Below are positions 46,389 through 56,278 of a stretch of 64,000 nucleotides of DNA, piece after piece. Both the position numbers and the translations under genes were made by a program. The DNA is from JAVJRN01 sp040218415 (GTDB lineage Bacteria; Bacteroidota; Bacteroidia; Cytophagales; Cyclobacteriaceae): assembly GCA_040218415.1 (NCBI GenBank), contig JAVJRN010000055.1, positions 1-64,000 on the forward strand. The letters are read 5' to 3'. Position 1 is the stretch's first letter. Every line of letters begins with the position of its first letter. A model generated the notes under the pieces. It did not search any database, was not told where the DNA came from, and saw only the letters and a program-made list of their open reading frames with translations.

Positions 46389-48224
46389 TTAGAATTTGAT
46401 TGGGTCTGAGATCGGTAATTTATTTGTGTAGGTCTCAACAGCTACAGGTCGGTCACCAAATCTCTGGGTTGTTTTTACGTAATTAGGATTTGCTAATATC
46501 CAGTAATAACCCGCTTTTGAAACGTTAAAAGAATTCTTTTCTAAGTTTTTCGCTATTGATTTAGCTTTTTTATGTGAAGGTGTCTCGCTGTAGTAGACGT
46601 CATAGCTGGCAAATTGATCATGAGTTTCCCATTGCAATGCTTTGCCTTGCAACGATGCTTTGATAGCATCATATTCTTGAAATCTCCATTCGGCCATAGT
46701 CAAGAAGTAGAAGTCCTTTGTTTCCTTCTCGTATTGCTTATCCATCGCCAGATTTACTAACTCGTTGGGATCATCTCTAAGGTTGAAAAGCTGATGGACA
46801 ATCCCGTGCGTATAAACGAACTTGTAATCACCTGTTCTAAGCATTCTTGAGGGAACATTTTTTTCTTTTGGCAAAAGGGTATAATCCGCTCCACGAAACT
46901 CCGAGAAGACGCTTCTGTCTTTCAATTCTTTACCTTCTTTGAGCAATTTCATCAGCGAAACGCCCTGTACCGTAGCAGGGATTTCTACTCCAGCCAGCTC
47001 ACATAACGTAGGGTAAACATCAATCAAACTCACCAATGACTCAGTTCTGATGCCCTGCTTGAACATCTTAGGATAAGAAATGATAAAGGGAATATTGACC
47101 GCCTCCTCATACATGCAGTGCTTTCCTCTGAGTCCATGCTCAAAAAGATGCTCACCATGATCTGTGGTGTAAATGATCACGGTGTTTTCATATTCGCCAT
47201 TGTCCTTGAGTGACTGAATGACACGACCTACCATGTCATCCATTTCTGTAATGCATGCGTTATAAGCCGCCATCACATTTTGAGCTTTATCGATATCGTT
47301 TGGTATGCCTGAATGAATCCAATTGGGAGCCCATGGATATTTTCCTTTTCCATACCAGTCATTGACTGTTTCAGGTAATTCATAATCCGCAGGATTATGC
47401 ATGTCGAGATACTTTTGTGTGGTAGTAAATGGAGCATGAGGCTTCTCAAAGCCTACATGTATGAAAAATGGCTTATTTTCTTTTGATACTTTCTCTATGA
47501 ATTTAACAGACTGGTTGGCCACCACCATATCGAAATTGTCTTCATCATTTTCAACAATAGTTGGGAGATATTCTGCATTGAGATGCATAGGACCTTTTGG
47601 GTAAACATCACTGTAATCCTGAAACTGTCGGTATCGCTGGTAGGCATCTGCACCTACTAGGTCTTCATAGTGGCCACCAGGGAAATAAGTATAATACCTT
47701 GCGCTGATTTCATCAAAGCCCATATAATTACCTTCCTTGTGATCCTCATCCACATTGATTTGTAGTTCTCCGTGGACGTGCATTTTACCAGGCGCAGCTG
47801 TTACATAGCCTTTGCTTTTTAAGGCTTCAGCTACTGTGACGATTCCTTCTGAATAGCCTGTCTCACGGAGATATCCACTACCTAAATTTTTGATTTTTCC
47901 ATTGGGAAGTTTCAAAGGCGCTTTATGATAAATCGCCTGATTCGCATAAGGATACATCCCCGTAATGAGAGCTGCTCTAGCTGGAGCGCAAACTGGTGCT
48001 GGGGTGTAGCAGTTTTCGAAAGTCACCCCTGTTCTCGCCAGCTCGTCTATGTTTGGCGTGATGGATAGTTTGCTACCATAAGCTCCCGTTTGATCCTTTT
48101 TGTGCTGATCAGAAATGATGAAGACAATGTTCGGCAGGTCTACTGCAGCACCGCTCTGAGCCGAGATTTCCACCAAGGGAATAAGATACCAAAACAGTGC
48201 TGAAACAATAATTAATTTCTTCAT
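46389..48224 (-). CDS. Formylglycine sulfatase, family S1 (CAPAR motif)
   Basis: A 611-residue exported enzyme (signal peptide 1-22, ISAQ). Metal site FIISDQHKKD, maturation motif VCAPARAAL with Cys79 (Ala instead of the usual Ser in CxPSR, a known tolerated variant), GKMHVHG in place of GKWHLG, TTDHGEHLFEHGLRGKHC and a C-terminal extension (about 480-611). The S/DQHKKDQTGAYG start is like choline-sulfatase-type S1_4-like enzymes, yet the length and tail argue for a carbohydrate substrate. Subfamily unsure. Confidence 0.85.
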   Translation of the reverse strand: MKKLIIVSALFWYLIPLVEISAQSGAAVDLPNIVFIISDQHKKDQTGAYGSKLSITPNIDELARTGVTFENCYTPAPVCAPARAALITGMYPYANQAIYHKAPLKLPNGKIKNLGSGYLRETGYSEGIVTVAEALKSKGYVTAAPGKMHVHGELQINVDEDHKEGNYMGFDEISARYYTYFPGGHYEDLVGADAYQRYRQFQDYSDVYPKGPMHLNAEYLPTIVENDEDNFDMVVANQSVKFIEKVSKENKPFFIHVGFEKPHAPFTTTQKYLDMHNPADYELPETVNDWYGKGKYPWAPNWIHSGIPNDIDKAQNVMAAYNACITEMDDMVGRVIQSLKDNGEYENTVIIYTTDHGEHLFEHGLRGKHCMYEEAVNIPFIISYPKMFKQGIRTESLVSLIDVYPTLCELAGVEIPATVQGVSLMKLLKEGKELKDRSVFSEFRGADYTLLPKEKNVPSRMLRTGDYKFVYTHGIVHQLFNLRDDPNELVNLAMDKQYEKETKDFYFLTMAEWRFQEYDAIKASLQGKALQWETHDQFASYDVYYSETPSHKKAKSIAKNLEKNSFNVSKAGYYWILANPNYVKTTQRFGDRPVAVETYTNKLPISDPIKF

Positions 48225-48286
48225 CTGATAATAAGTTGAGCTATTCGAGATTTGTGGTTCATGAGCTTTTTTCTCTTTGGCTCTTT

Positions 48287-51200
48287 CTAGCGAAGAATGA
48301 ATTTGGCGGCCTTATTTCCTACCCTCAAAATGTAGATGACTCCTTTTTGAATGGTAGGTGAAATCTTCACTTCGAAATTCTCAAAAGAGACTGACTCGTC
48401 AAAAATTACCTTACCAGATAAATCATAAATGGATATTTGCTCTAAAATTGCCTCTTGGTAAAAAATGGTCAATCCAGATTCATCTCCATAAAAACCTAAT
48501 TGTCTTGGTTTAGCAACAGCTAATATGTCTTTGCGATTGGTCACTAAAAGTTCGAATCGATCGCTTCCTGTAGTCTCAGCATCCGCTTGAAAGGTGATAT
48601 TCTGGGTAGTGAACAGGTCGTAAGTCTTTTCAGAAACCTTATCTCGTAACAACACGCTCTGACCATCCGAAAAGCCACTTAGCTTCATCACCTCTATTTC
48701 ATACTCTCCAGCTTGTGGTAGATCCGTTCCCAAAGAAACTAGTTGGTCATCATCGGTTGCGTGAAATATTGGCAATCCTTGAATGGCCATTCTGCTGTCG
48801 TTCATCACTGAATAAAATGCTAATGGCTCCTCACCTTGATACTTTCGTGCATCCAACCCATAATCATCAGCTGCAGTCCCCTGCTCTGTGAAACCAATAA
48901 TCAGCTCATCCCTATGATTGGATGTAGCCAAAGACAACTTCACAAGCTGACCTACGAGTCGATCTTGTCTGTAAAAGCCAGTATCGGTATTGGCATAACT
49001 AGTTGTAGCCTGCATATCTGAGGTGAAAGCAACCTGACCAGCAGCCATTGCCTCCACAAAGAATCCCTGCACCGAGCCAATGTAGCCCGTGCTAGCAGCT
49101 GTGACGCCTTGAAGTCCGCTCACTCCGTCTGAGAGATTGATAGAACTGACCGTAACTCCAAGATTGTTCACGGTGATATAGTCACCACCTCGATCGGATC
49201 CAGCATTAACTCCGCCATCATCCCAGAAATAGACCGCTCCAGTGGTAGTGCTCGAGTTGGTCGAATTAGACAAAAAGTCCGAAATAGAAATGGCCGCCGC
49301 GTACGGATTGGCCACTAGGTTGAAGCCATCGCCATTTTTGGTAACATTCACGGCTTGATTGCCTGTGTTCATTGTACCTGTAAAGGATATTTCTGGAGCT
49401 GCTGCGTCATATCCTACAAAATAGCCCTGCCCGCTTGTCATATCACCAGTAGGTGTGGTCCAAGTGTTTTGACCTTCGTTGTATGTGTATAGGTAATTGG
49501 CATTCAATGCCGAGAGGTTAAATCCTGAAACTGGGGCACCTATAATGCTGTATCCAGCACCGCCAGTGGTTTTCCTTTTGATCGTAGCATTACCAGTGGC
49601 ACTTCCGAGTAAGGCCAAAGATCCACCTGATTCTACGATTACTTCGCCACTGTTATTCAAACTGCTATTGACCGTGAGCGTAGCTGTGGGCTGGATGATC
49701 AGCTTACCACTTGCCGTAATAGTCACTTGCTCGTAGGTAAGATCAGTAGAAATGAAAAGGGTCTCCGATACGGTGAGCGATTCTACAAACTCGTAAGCAC
49801 CAGCATCGGGCGTGGCATCTCTATTCATACCACGTGCATCAGTTTGAGGCAATGCAACACCCGCAGCAGCTGTACAATAATCGCGGGCCTGAGAACTAGC
49901 ACTCAATTTCCAAACTGGAATATCGGCTCCATTGGCCGAAAGTTTGTTATTCAGCCCAATCGCAGATGCAGTGTTGCCCGTGCTATTGTTATTCGATGAC
50001 TGACTGACTGTAGCGGATTCGTTGGTCACCGCACCCGTGACATTATTGATAAATGCAGTAGTATTCGTATTTGCAAAATTTATAGACGCTTGTGCTAAAT
50101 CATCTTTGCTCACCGCTATCGCGTTATACATGCTGAAGTTGGTATTGGCACCTGCCGAAGCACTCGTGAATTGAATACCGTTTTTCGCAGTGGACGCATG
50201 TAGATTATCAAAAAGGGTGGTATGTATCATTTGTAGTGATACATTTCCAGAAGTATTATCCCCTTTCCACAGTGCAGATTTTGACCAAATGGCTCCTCCA
50301 CCAGCTCCATCAGCATTGCTAGTGGTAGTATTTCGTGAGATTGATGTGTTTTCTAGGTAGACGTTAATCTTTTTGGTGTCGCCAAAGTCTTTGTTGCCAT
50401 TAATGTAAAGGCCTCCGCCATTTCTTCCTTCATTGCTGTCTATCAAAGAGCTCAGAATGTTGATATCACTATCGATGGAAACGGAGTTGTTTGAAGCGAT
50501 TATTAGGCCTCCTCCGTCTAGCGTTGCTGTGTTGTTTCTGATGATGCAGTCTTGAACATTAGCATTAGATCCAGCAATACCTAAGCCACCGCCATTCTTG
50601 TCAGTACTATTATGTTCGATAATAAGTTTCTTGAGCGTTAACAATCCATTGAGTTTATCAGCGTTGATTCCGCCTCCATTTTCCTTGTCCTTGCCAAATC
50701 TTATACCTAAGTTTTCAATGGTCACGTTCAAGGTTTCATCAGAACCTGAAGGTCTGCTTATGGAGATTACTCTGCTTTGAGCCGCCGCTAAGGACTGTGC
50801 TGATTGGATCTTATCCAACCGAGGGTCTAAGCCTCTAAGTGTAATTGCTTTCGTAATAGCTATTGATTCCGTATGTATGCCTCGTATTTCTAAAACATCT
50901 CCAGTCTGCGCTGCATCGAGAGCTAGACTTACAGAAGCATAGTTGGCACTGCCGATTGATACCGAAGCAGCTCTTCCTTCCAATACAATTACCCTAAAGC
51001 TCGTACTCACGGATCCTTGATACGGATCACTGGCTTTGACAGTCACTACCGTGGTACCGGCTGCTTGCCCATTTAGCGAAAGCGTTGAATTAGTAATGGA
51101 AGTGGTCACCACAGGCTCATTTGCGGAAGACGCAGTGAATGTCAAATTGTCTCCATCACCATCAGCAAATACCTGCGATAGACTGATCTCTTCTGTGTTG

Positions 51201-53395
51201 CTCGTGGTGAGCGTTATGTCGTCTATCGGTTGACTTACAGTAGGATTCAGGTTGTTGGAGTTAAAATAATTGTCTTTGAGGTGTCCGCCAGCAAGTCCAA
51301 ACTTATTATCCGGATCAATGACCCATTTGCCATCTAACACTTGAAAAAGATAAGAAGCCTCATATTGCACATCCTTTTCTAAGGACACGCTTTGTGCCCC
51401 CGAACCATATAGATTCCATAAGTAGACATTTTGCACTCCTAGCTTCGCCACTACACCCATGAGCTTATCATATCTGTCAAGGATTTGCTGATTTGACAAG
51501 GATTGAAAAGGTGCATTTTCATTGTATCCTATTTCTCCAATCTGAACAGGGATTCCTTCCAGCCCTTTAGTATTGTTAGTATAAAAACCTGCGATCTCCA
51601 TTCCATGCCAGAAACCTGTAGGAAATGGTCTAGCGGTCTCATCCCAGTTACCGTCGTAAGCTGACCATGAGGACATGTGCATGCGCACCTTCGGCAGTAC
51701 ATCTGCTACGAGACATGGCACATCCAGCTCCATCAAAGTTTTGCGGGTACCATTTACATTATCAAATAGCTTATTGTACTCTACCGCGTATTGGATTTTT
51801 GAGGTAGCTTCAGGGTGTTCCGCTACCGCTTTCTCGATACCGCGCATGTGTGCTCTCCACATCCTCGCCATACCTTCTATTTGCCATTTTACATCGTCAG
51901 GAATGCTTGCTCGGTTGTCTTCCCATTGCTTATTGGCGCCTCTCAGCATCCAGTCTCCCTCCCAATTCTGGAAAAGAAACGTTTTGCCGAGGTTGCCATA
52001 CTTGATTAGGATTTCTTTGGCTGCATTATAATTTTGTTGCTCCACGGCCAAATACCTTGCATGATTTCGGTCAGCCCCGTTTTTGTAAAATCCATTCACT
52101 CCCTTGGATGGTGCCCAAAAAGCATGGGTAGTGAAGTATGGATCTGAGAATAGCTTGTGAACCCTCTCGTCATTGATAACTCCTTTCATTTCACTGTATT
52201 GTGGCCAATCGGAGTTGAACGGATAGGCACTCTCCATTTTGCCATTATCGGCTGAGATGGTAGTCTTTATGTTGGTACTTCCCCAATCTTTGAATCGGTC
52301 GCTTCCCTCTTCCAAGTAGTTCTTATCGGTGAAATTGTACCAACCTGCTATATGCGTCGCTCCAATTTTACCCTTGATAGGTAAAAGCTGGTCACGGTTA
52401 TTTTTATCGAAGGCGTTGACCTGACTGACTACCTGACTAGGACTAGTGAGCGTTTGTGAATAATGAAGCTTGATTTCGCCATTGTTTACTACCGTGAAAT
52501 TGGGATCAGCAGCAGCAAGAGTAGCCGGACTTGAAACTCCAGATGCCCCACATCTAAAGATTGATCGTTCATTTAGCGTAAGCTGAAAACCACCTGCGCC
52601 AGAGTTGGCGGGATTGACGCCCCCATTAATATTATTGGCAGTGATAACTCCCTCATTATCTAGGGTAATGGAGCTTGAATTGGATTCGTTTTTTGTGAAT
52701 AAACTGAGGTTATTGGTGTAAATAATACCCTTGACTAGCATACTGGCTGAAAAATTAGTCGGACTTGATGAATAGGCTCTACCTGCGATCGCGACAGTGC
52801 TTCCAGCATTCATAAAGGTATACTTAGCGATTTCAACCTCCACATCGGCAAGTCCTTTCACGATGAAATCACTGTCCATGATGATGTTATAATGATCGAT
52901 GGTCACCTTTCTAGGACTTCCTTGATTTTGGATAATGAGGCTTTTAGGATGTAAATAACCTTTACCAGTAATGGTGCTATTGTCACTGGAGAGCTGCACC
53001 ACCAAGGTGCTATTATTGCCAAAGATCAATCCCTCCCCTGAGTTGTCATCGGCTGGCACGTTCCTTCCGGCTGAGATGGTACCATCACAGTGTAGGTTTC
53101 CTGAAATCTTGAATTGTTTGTTCTGCTCTGATCCGTCATACCCAAGTTGTAAGGAGGCATTGATGCCCACCGAAAGCGCATTGCAAATATCCACTATCTC
53201 ACTGCCAGTAGGACTAAGATCTAGCGTCACTACATGATTGCCTGTGATCTCGACATCATCCGTAGCTGTTGGGACTACTCCTCCTACCCAGGTGGATGAT
53301 GAGGACCAGTTGCCGCTAGACTGAGAGACTATGGTCTGTGAGACTCCTGCTAGTTGGATGAGGAAAAACAAAGCACCGTAAATATGTAAACGCAT
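48287..53395 (-). CDS. Giant G8-like/GH-like/beta-helix/T9SS fusion protein
   Basis: 1702 residues in one frame. Signal peptide (1-20); G8-like beta domain (about 25-330, NWSSSSTWVGGVVPTATDDV); a GH-like domain (about 340-720) with NFTDKNYLEEGSDRF, NWEGDW near 478, AVEYN with Glu539 and QIGEIG with Glu621; an Ig/cadherin-like section (about 735-820, DGDGDNLTF); a beta-helix (about 830-1150) closing with TDARGMNRDATPDAGAYE; a T9SS-cargo region; and a C-terminal domain (YGDESGLTIFY ... IYILRVGNKAAKFILR). Spacing of the two glutamates (82) matches those in the 55068 and 62425 proteins (75, 77). It may cut the glycan and hold it, on the surface. Confidence 0.8.
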   Translation of the reverse strand: MRLHIYGALFFLIQLAGVSQTIVSQSSGNWSSSSTWVGGVVPTATDDVEITGNHVVTLDLSPTGSEIVDICNALSVGINASLQLGYDGSEQNKQFKISGNLHCDGTISAGRNVPADDNSGEGLIFGNNSTLVVQLSSDNSTITGKGYLHPKSLIIQNQGSPRKVTIDHYNIIMDSDFIVKGLADVEVEIAKYTFMNAGSTVAIAGRAYSSSPTNFSASMLVKGIIYTNNLSLFTKNESNSSSITLDNEGVITANNINGGVNPANSGAGGFQLTLNERSIFRCGASGVSSPATLAAADPNFTVVNNGEIKLHYSQTLTSPSQVVSQVNAFDKNNRDQLLPIKGKIGATHIAGWYNFTDKNYLEEGSDRFKDWGSTNIKTTISADNGKMESAYPFNSDWPQYSEMKGVINDERVHKLFSDPYFTTHAFWAPSKGVNGFYKNGADRNHARYLAVEQQNYNAAKEILIKYGNLGKTFLFQNWEGDWMLRGANKQWEDNRASIPDDVKWQIEGMARMWRAHMRGIEKAVAEHPEATSKIQYAVEYNKLFDNVNGTRKTLMELDVPCLVADVLPKVRMHMSSWSAYDGNWDETARPFPTGFWHGMEIAGFYTNNTKGLEGIPVQIGEIGYNENAPFQSLSNQQILDRYDKLMGVVAKLGVQNVYLWNLYGSGAQSVSLEKDVQYEASYLFQVLDGKWVIDPDNKFGLAGGHLKDNYFNSNNLNPTVSQPIDDITLTTSNTEEISLSQVFADGDGDNLTFTASSANEPVVTTSITNSTLSLNGQAAGTTVVTVKASDPYQGSVSTSFRVIVLEGRAASVSIGSANYASVSLALDAAQTGDVLEIRGIHTESIAITKAITLRGLDPRLDKIQSAQSLAAAQSRVISISRPSGSDETLNVTIENLGIRFGKDKENGGGINADKLNGLLTLKKLIIEHNSTDKNGGGLGIAGSNANVQDCIIRNNTATLDGGGLIIASNNSVSIDSDINILSSLIDSNEGRNGGGLYINGNKDFGDTKKINVYLENTSISRNTTTSNADGAGGGAIWSKSALWKGDNTSGNVSLQMIHTTLFDNLHASTAKNGIQFTSASAGANTNFSMYNAIAVSKDDLAQASINFANTNTTAFINNVTGAVTNESATVSQSSNNNSTGNTASAIGLNNKLSANGADIPVWKLSASSQARDYCTAAAGVALPQTDARGMNRDATPDAGAYEFVESLTVSETLFISTDLTYEQVTITASGKLIIQPTATLTVNSSLNNSGEVIVESGGSLALLGSATGNATIKRKTTGGAGYSIIGAPVSGFNLSALNANYLYTYNEGQNTWTTPTGDMTSGQGYFVGYDAAAPEISFTGTMNTGNQAVNVTKNGDGFNLVANPYAAAISISDFLSNSTNSSTTTGAVYFWDDGGVNAGSDRGGDYITVNNLGVTVSSINLSDGVSGLQGVTAASTGYIGSVQGFFVEAMAAGQVAFTSDMQATTSYANTDTGFYRQDRLVGQLVKLSLATSNHRDELIIGFTEQGTAADDYGLDARKYQGEEPLAFYSVMNDSRMAIQGLPIFHATDDDQLVSLGTDLPQAGEYEIEVMKLSGFSDGQSVLLRDKVSEKTYDLFTTQNITFQADAETTGSDRFELLVTNRKDILAVAKPRQLGFYGDESGLTIFYQEAILEQISIYDLSGKVIFDESVSFENFEVKISPTIQKGVIYILRVGNKAAKFILR

Positions 53396-53491
53396 ATCCT
53401 ATGTTTATAATTTGTATAAAATTAGACAGAGGCAAGTTGTGCAAGGTTTGAATGCAGGTCATTAGACTTGAAATCTGAGTCCAAATATGAT

Positions 53492-55027
53492 TTATGGTCT
53501 TTTCTGCAAGTAAAGGCCTGTGTTTTCTTTTGAGGAGCCTGCCATGTTGGAAGGGCGTTTCCAATTGATCGATTGTGCTCTTTCCATGGAAAGTTGTTTT
53601 TGTTGCTCCATGAATTGATCTAGCTTTTCCATGTTGTTTTTCACGTTAAAAGCTTCTAACAGGTAATCGTCAGTGGCGATCATATGGTTTTTCATTGCTT
53701 GACGAAGCTTTTCAGCGACTTCTGAATATTGGGGCTGATTAATAAGGTTTTTGGTGCACCCGGGATCATTTTCTAAATCGTAAAGCTCCTCTACTACCCT
53801 ATGCTTTAGCATGGCAACTCTTTGACGGATTTCAGGATCTTTTGATTTGGCCATTGCCTTAAAAGATGCATGGTACATCGCTGCACTTTTGAAAGTTTGA
53901 TTTCCACTACCCCATGCATTGAATACGTAGTTCCATTTTTCAGAAATCACCCCACGCATTGGGCTAGGATAGCCACTTGCATTTTCATCAAAATTACCAA
54001 AGGCCATTCGCTCTTCGGTGGTACTTCCATCGACTATTTCAAGTAGAGAAGTGCCCGTGTAATTATTCCCTGTTGGCATACTGAGACCTGCTGCATCTAG
54101 GAATGTTGGGTATATATCTATTGAGGAAACTATTTGATCTTTGGCTAAAGTCCCTGATTCAATTTGGCCGGGCCAAGACATGATCAGAGGTGTCCTCAAT
54201 CCATTTTCATACACGGAAGACTTGGCAAATGGAAAAGGCATACCATGATCGGATAAAAAAATGACTAGGGTGTTATCAAGGTTCCCACTTGCCAAAAGTG
54301 ACTCCATGATCGCTCCCACGCAATCATCCGCTCTTTTGACAGAATTATAATAATTGCGAAGATCATTTCTAACCGCTGGCAGATTAGGGAGAAAACTCGG
54401 AATCTCCACCTCACTCGCATCAATGATTCTACTAGGGGCAGTTTGGTCAAAGCCCCTCTTCACCGCAGTAGGATCGTTGTAAAATGGCTTGTGGGGATCT
54501 GCAATATTGACCACCAGGTAGAATGGTTTGTTACTTCCCTTGACCCGCTTATAAAACTTAGTGCTCTGCTCTCGGTAGACTTTACTGTCGTATTTGTCTC
54601 CCTTCGCAAAACCAAGCCTCTGATCCCAATACTTTTTAAAATCGGGCGAAGGGTCGGTATCTGCTCCCTTGTTAATCACTCCTGTAAAGTACCCTGCCGC
54701 CTTGAGATTGGTGGCAATGGTTGGTATTTGACTATCATCAATGTAGTAAAACCCTCGAGCACCTGACTGATGCGGAAATAAGCCTGTCTGAATAGACACC
54801 CTAGACGGTGAGCAATTTGATGCAGTAACGTAAGCATTTTCAAACCTCACGCCACCCTTGGCAAGATGGTCAATATTGGGAGTGATTTGGTCAATTGTAT
54901 TGCCATAAGCACCCACCGAATTCCAATTCATATCATCAACTGTGATCAAAAGGATGTTGGGCTTTTCCTGTGCATGAGTCCAAGCGGTCAAAAAAAGGAA
55001 CACCAAGTAAATACCTGCTCGAATCAT
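53492..55027 (-). CDS. Formylglycine sulfatase, sulfamidase-like S1
   Basis: A 511-residue exported enzyme (signal peptide 1-20, WTHAQ). TVDDMNWNSVGAYG with metal Asp31/Asp32, NCSPSRVSIQTG with Cys72 to formylglycine, FLSDHGMPFPFAKSSVYENG for the second metal pair. The NCSPSR-SI and GMPFPFAKS strings are typical of the N-sulfoglucosamine sulfohydrolase (S1_8-like) group; that would suggest an amino-sugar N-sulfate, but relatives act on other sulfates too. ATG 55027 chosen; the frame beyond starts with TTG. Confidence 0.85.
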   Translation of the reverse strand: MIRAGIYLVFLFLTAWTHAQEKPNILLITVDDMNWNSVGAYGNTIDQITPNIDHLAKGGVRFENAYVTASNCSPSRVSIQTGLFPHQSGARGFYYIDDSQIPTIATNLKAAGYFTGVINKGADTDPSPDFKKYWDQRLGFAKGDKYDSKVYREQSTKFYKRVKGSNKPFYLVVNIADPHKPFYNDPTAVKRGFDQTAPSRIIDASEVEIPSFLPNLPAVRNDLRNYYNSVKRADDCVGAIMESLLASGNLDNTLVIFLSDHGMPFPFAKSSVYENGLRTPLIMSWPGQIESGTLAKDQIVSSIDIYPTFLDAAGLSMPTGNNYTGTSLLEIVDGSTTEERMAFGNFDENASGYPSPMRGVISEKWNYVFNAWGSGNQTFKSAAMYHASFKAMAKSKDPEIRQRVAMLKHRVVEELYDLENDPGCTKNLINQPQYSEVAEKLRQAMKNHMIATDDYLLEAFNVKNNMEKLDQFMEQQKQLSMERAQSINWKRPSNMAGSSKENTGLYLQKRP

Positions 55028-55067
55028 CTCTTTTTTAGTCAATATAATGATAGCCTTCCTCAAAATT

Positions 55068-56267
55068 TTAAAGGGTCTCTAGAACCGCCAGTGCTTTGGC
55101 CCTAAACGCCTCACTAGTAGGATAAGTACCATTTTCTTTTTCATACGCTAAGAGGTAGTCATTGAGCTGCTCGTAGTAATTTTTATGCAAATAATAAACA
55201 GGCTTGAATTCCCCTTCTTCGCTGATCATAGACATCCCTTTGGAGCGTCCATCCTCTGCATATTCATTGTTGTAAAACTCCCAATGGAGCGCAAATGGCA
55301 AGTTAAGCTCAAGAGCCAACTGCATGATCTCCTTGGTCTGATTACTCTGATCTTCAACGGTATTCTTCTTATTGACTTGGGTACCGTACTCACCAATGAA
55401 CACGCGTCTCTCAAACGGTATGTTGTCCTTTGGTTGCAGCTTAGACTCCATATAATCCATCAGTGGAGAGACTGTATTTTTCAGAGAGGCGTAGTTAGGA
55501 TGATTCTTAGAGCTTTCATAACTAGAATACGACACCAAGTCAGGATTGACATCTGCTAGAATACTCTCTGTGATGCATCGCTCCCCTTTCATGCCTTTCT
55601 TTACCAGATTCACTTCTACATAGTAATATACTTCCACACCTTCATGAGCTACCTTACGCTTAGCTTCATCGATGGCAGCTTGTCGTATTTGAAATGCTTG
55701 CTTCATTCCCTCAATCTTTTCATCACCCGGATCAACATTGCGATTTCCAGAGCCATGAAGGAGCCAATCGCCCTCCCAGTTCCCAATCATAAAAGTCTTG
55801 CCTGTGCCGCTGTATTCCGTAAGGAGATACTCGGTAAAATCATACATTTCTTGGTAGATAGCTAACCTATCTGGAGCACTCATTGGCTTTAGCCATTTGA
55901 TCCCTGTGAGCGTATGTACCCACATAAAAATGTACTTAAAATCCATTGCGAAGACCTTTTGATACTCCTCCTCATTCTTGAGTATATCAACTGTCGATTG
56001 ATACGAAGGATTCTTTTTTAAATCAGGGTAGGAATTAAAGTACTTAGGACCCATTGACACTTTCAAAATATTTGAACCCATTCCTCGAATGTGTTTGGCC
56101 TGTTCCTCCAAGTAACTGTCTTTGGTGAACTTGTAATGTCCACCGATCATTTGAGTGCCAGCTACGAAATTATAATCAGCGAGCTTGAAAGGTTTTGGTG
56201 GTTCGGGCTGGGCTAAAAGCGAAAACCCGAATGCACAAACTAGGATAAATGTCAATGTCTTTTTCAT
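55068..56267 (-). CDS. GH-like secreted protein, candidate new glycosidase family
   Basis: A 399-residue exported protein (signal peptide 1-20, SLLAQ). Alternating strands and helices suggest a (beta/alpha)8 barrel. Markers: GTQMIGGHYKF (36-47), GMGSNILKVS, NWEGDW (163-168), YYYVEVN with Glu218, VSYSSYE (245-251), IGEYGT with Glu293, and LHWEFYNNE near 330. Glu at a strand-4 and strand-7 position is the layout of retaining clan GH-A glycosidases. The same markers, in order, occur in the 62425 lipoprotein and in the 1702-residue fusion. I cannot place it in a numbered family. It lies between two sulfatase genes with gaps of 11 and 40 bases. Confidence 0.7.
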   Translation of the reverse strand: MKKTLTFILVCAFGFSLLAQPEPPKPFKLADYNFVAGTQMIGGHYKFTKDSYLEEQAKHIRGMGSNILKVSMGPKYFNSYPDLKKNPSYQSTVDILKNEEEYQKVFAMDFKYIFMWVHTLTGIKWLKPMSAPDRLAIYQEMYDFTEYLLTEYSGTGKTFMIGNWEGDWLLHGSGNRNVDPGDEKIEGMKQAFQIRQAAIDEAKRKVAHEGVEVYYYVEVNLVKKGMKGERCITESILADVNPDLVSYSSYESSKNHPNYASLKNTVSPLMDYMESKLQPKDNIPFERRVFIGEYGTQVNKKNTVEDQSNQTKEIMQLALELNLPFALHWEFYNNEYAEDGRSKGMSMISEEGEFKPVYYLHKNYYEQLNDYLLAYEKENGTYPTSEAFRAKALAVLETL

Positions 56268-56278
56268 ATCAATCGTGT

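Noticed and set aside
53316..53564. 82-codon minus-strand frame overlapping two genes
   Set aside because: Out of frame with the sulfatase end and the giant protein start; a shadow.
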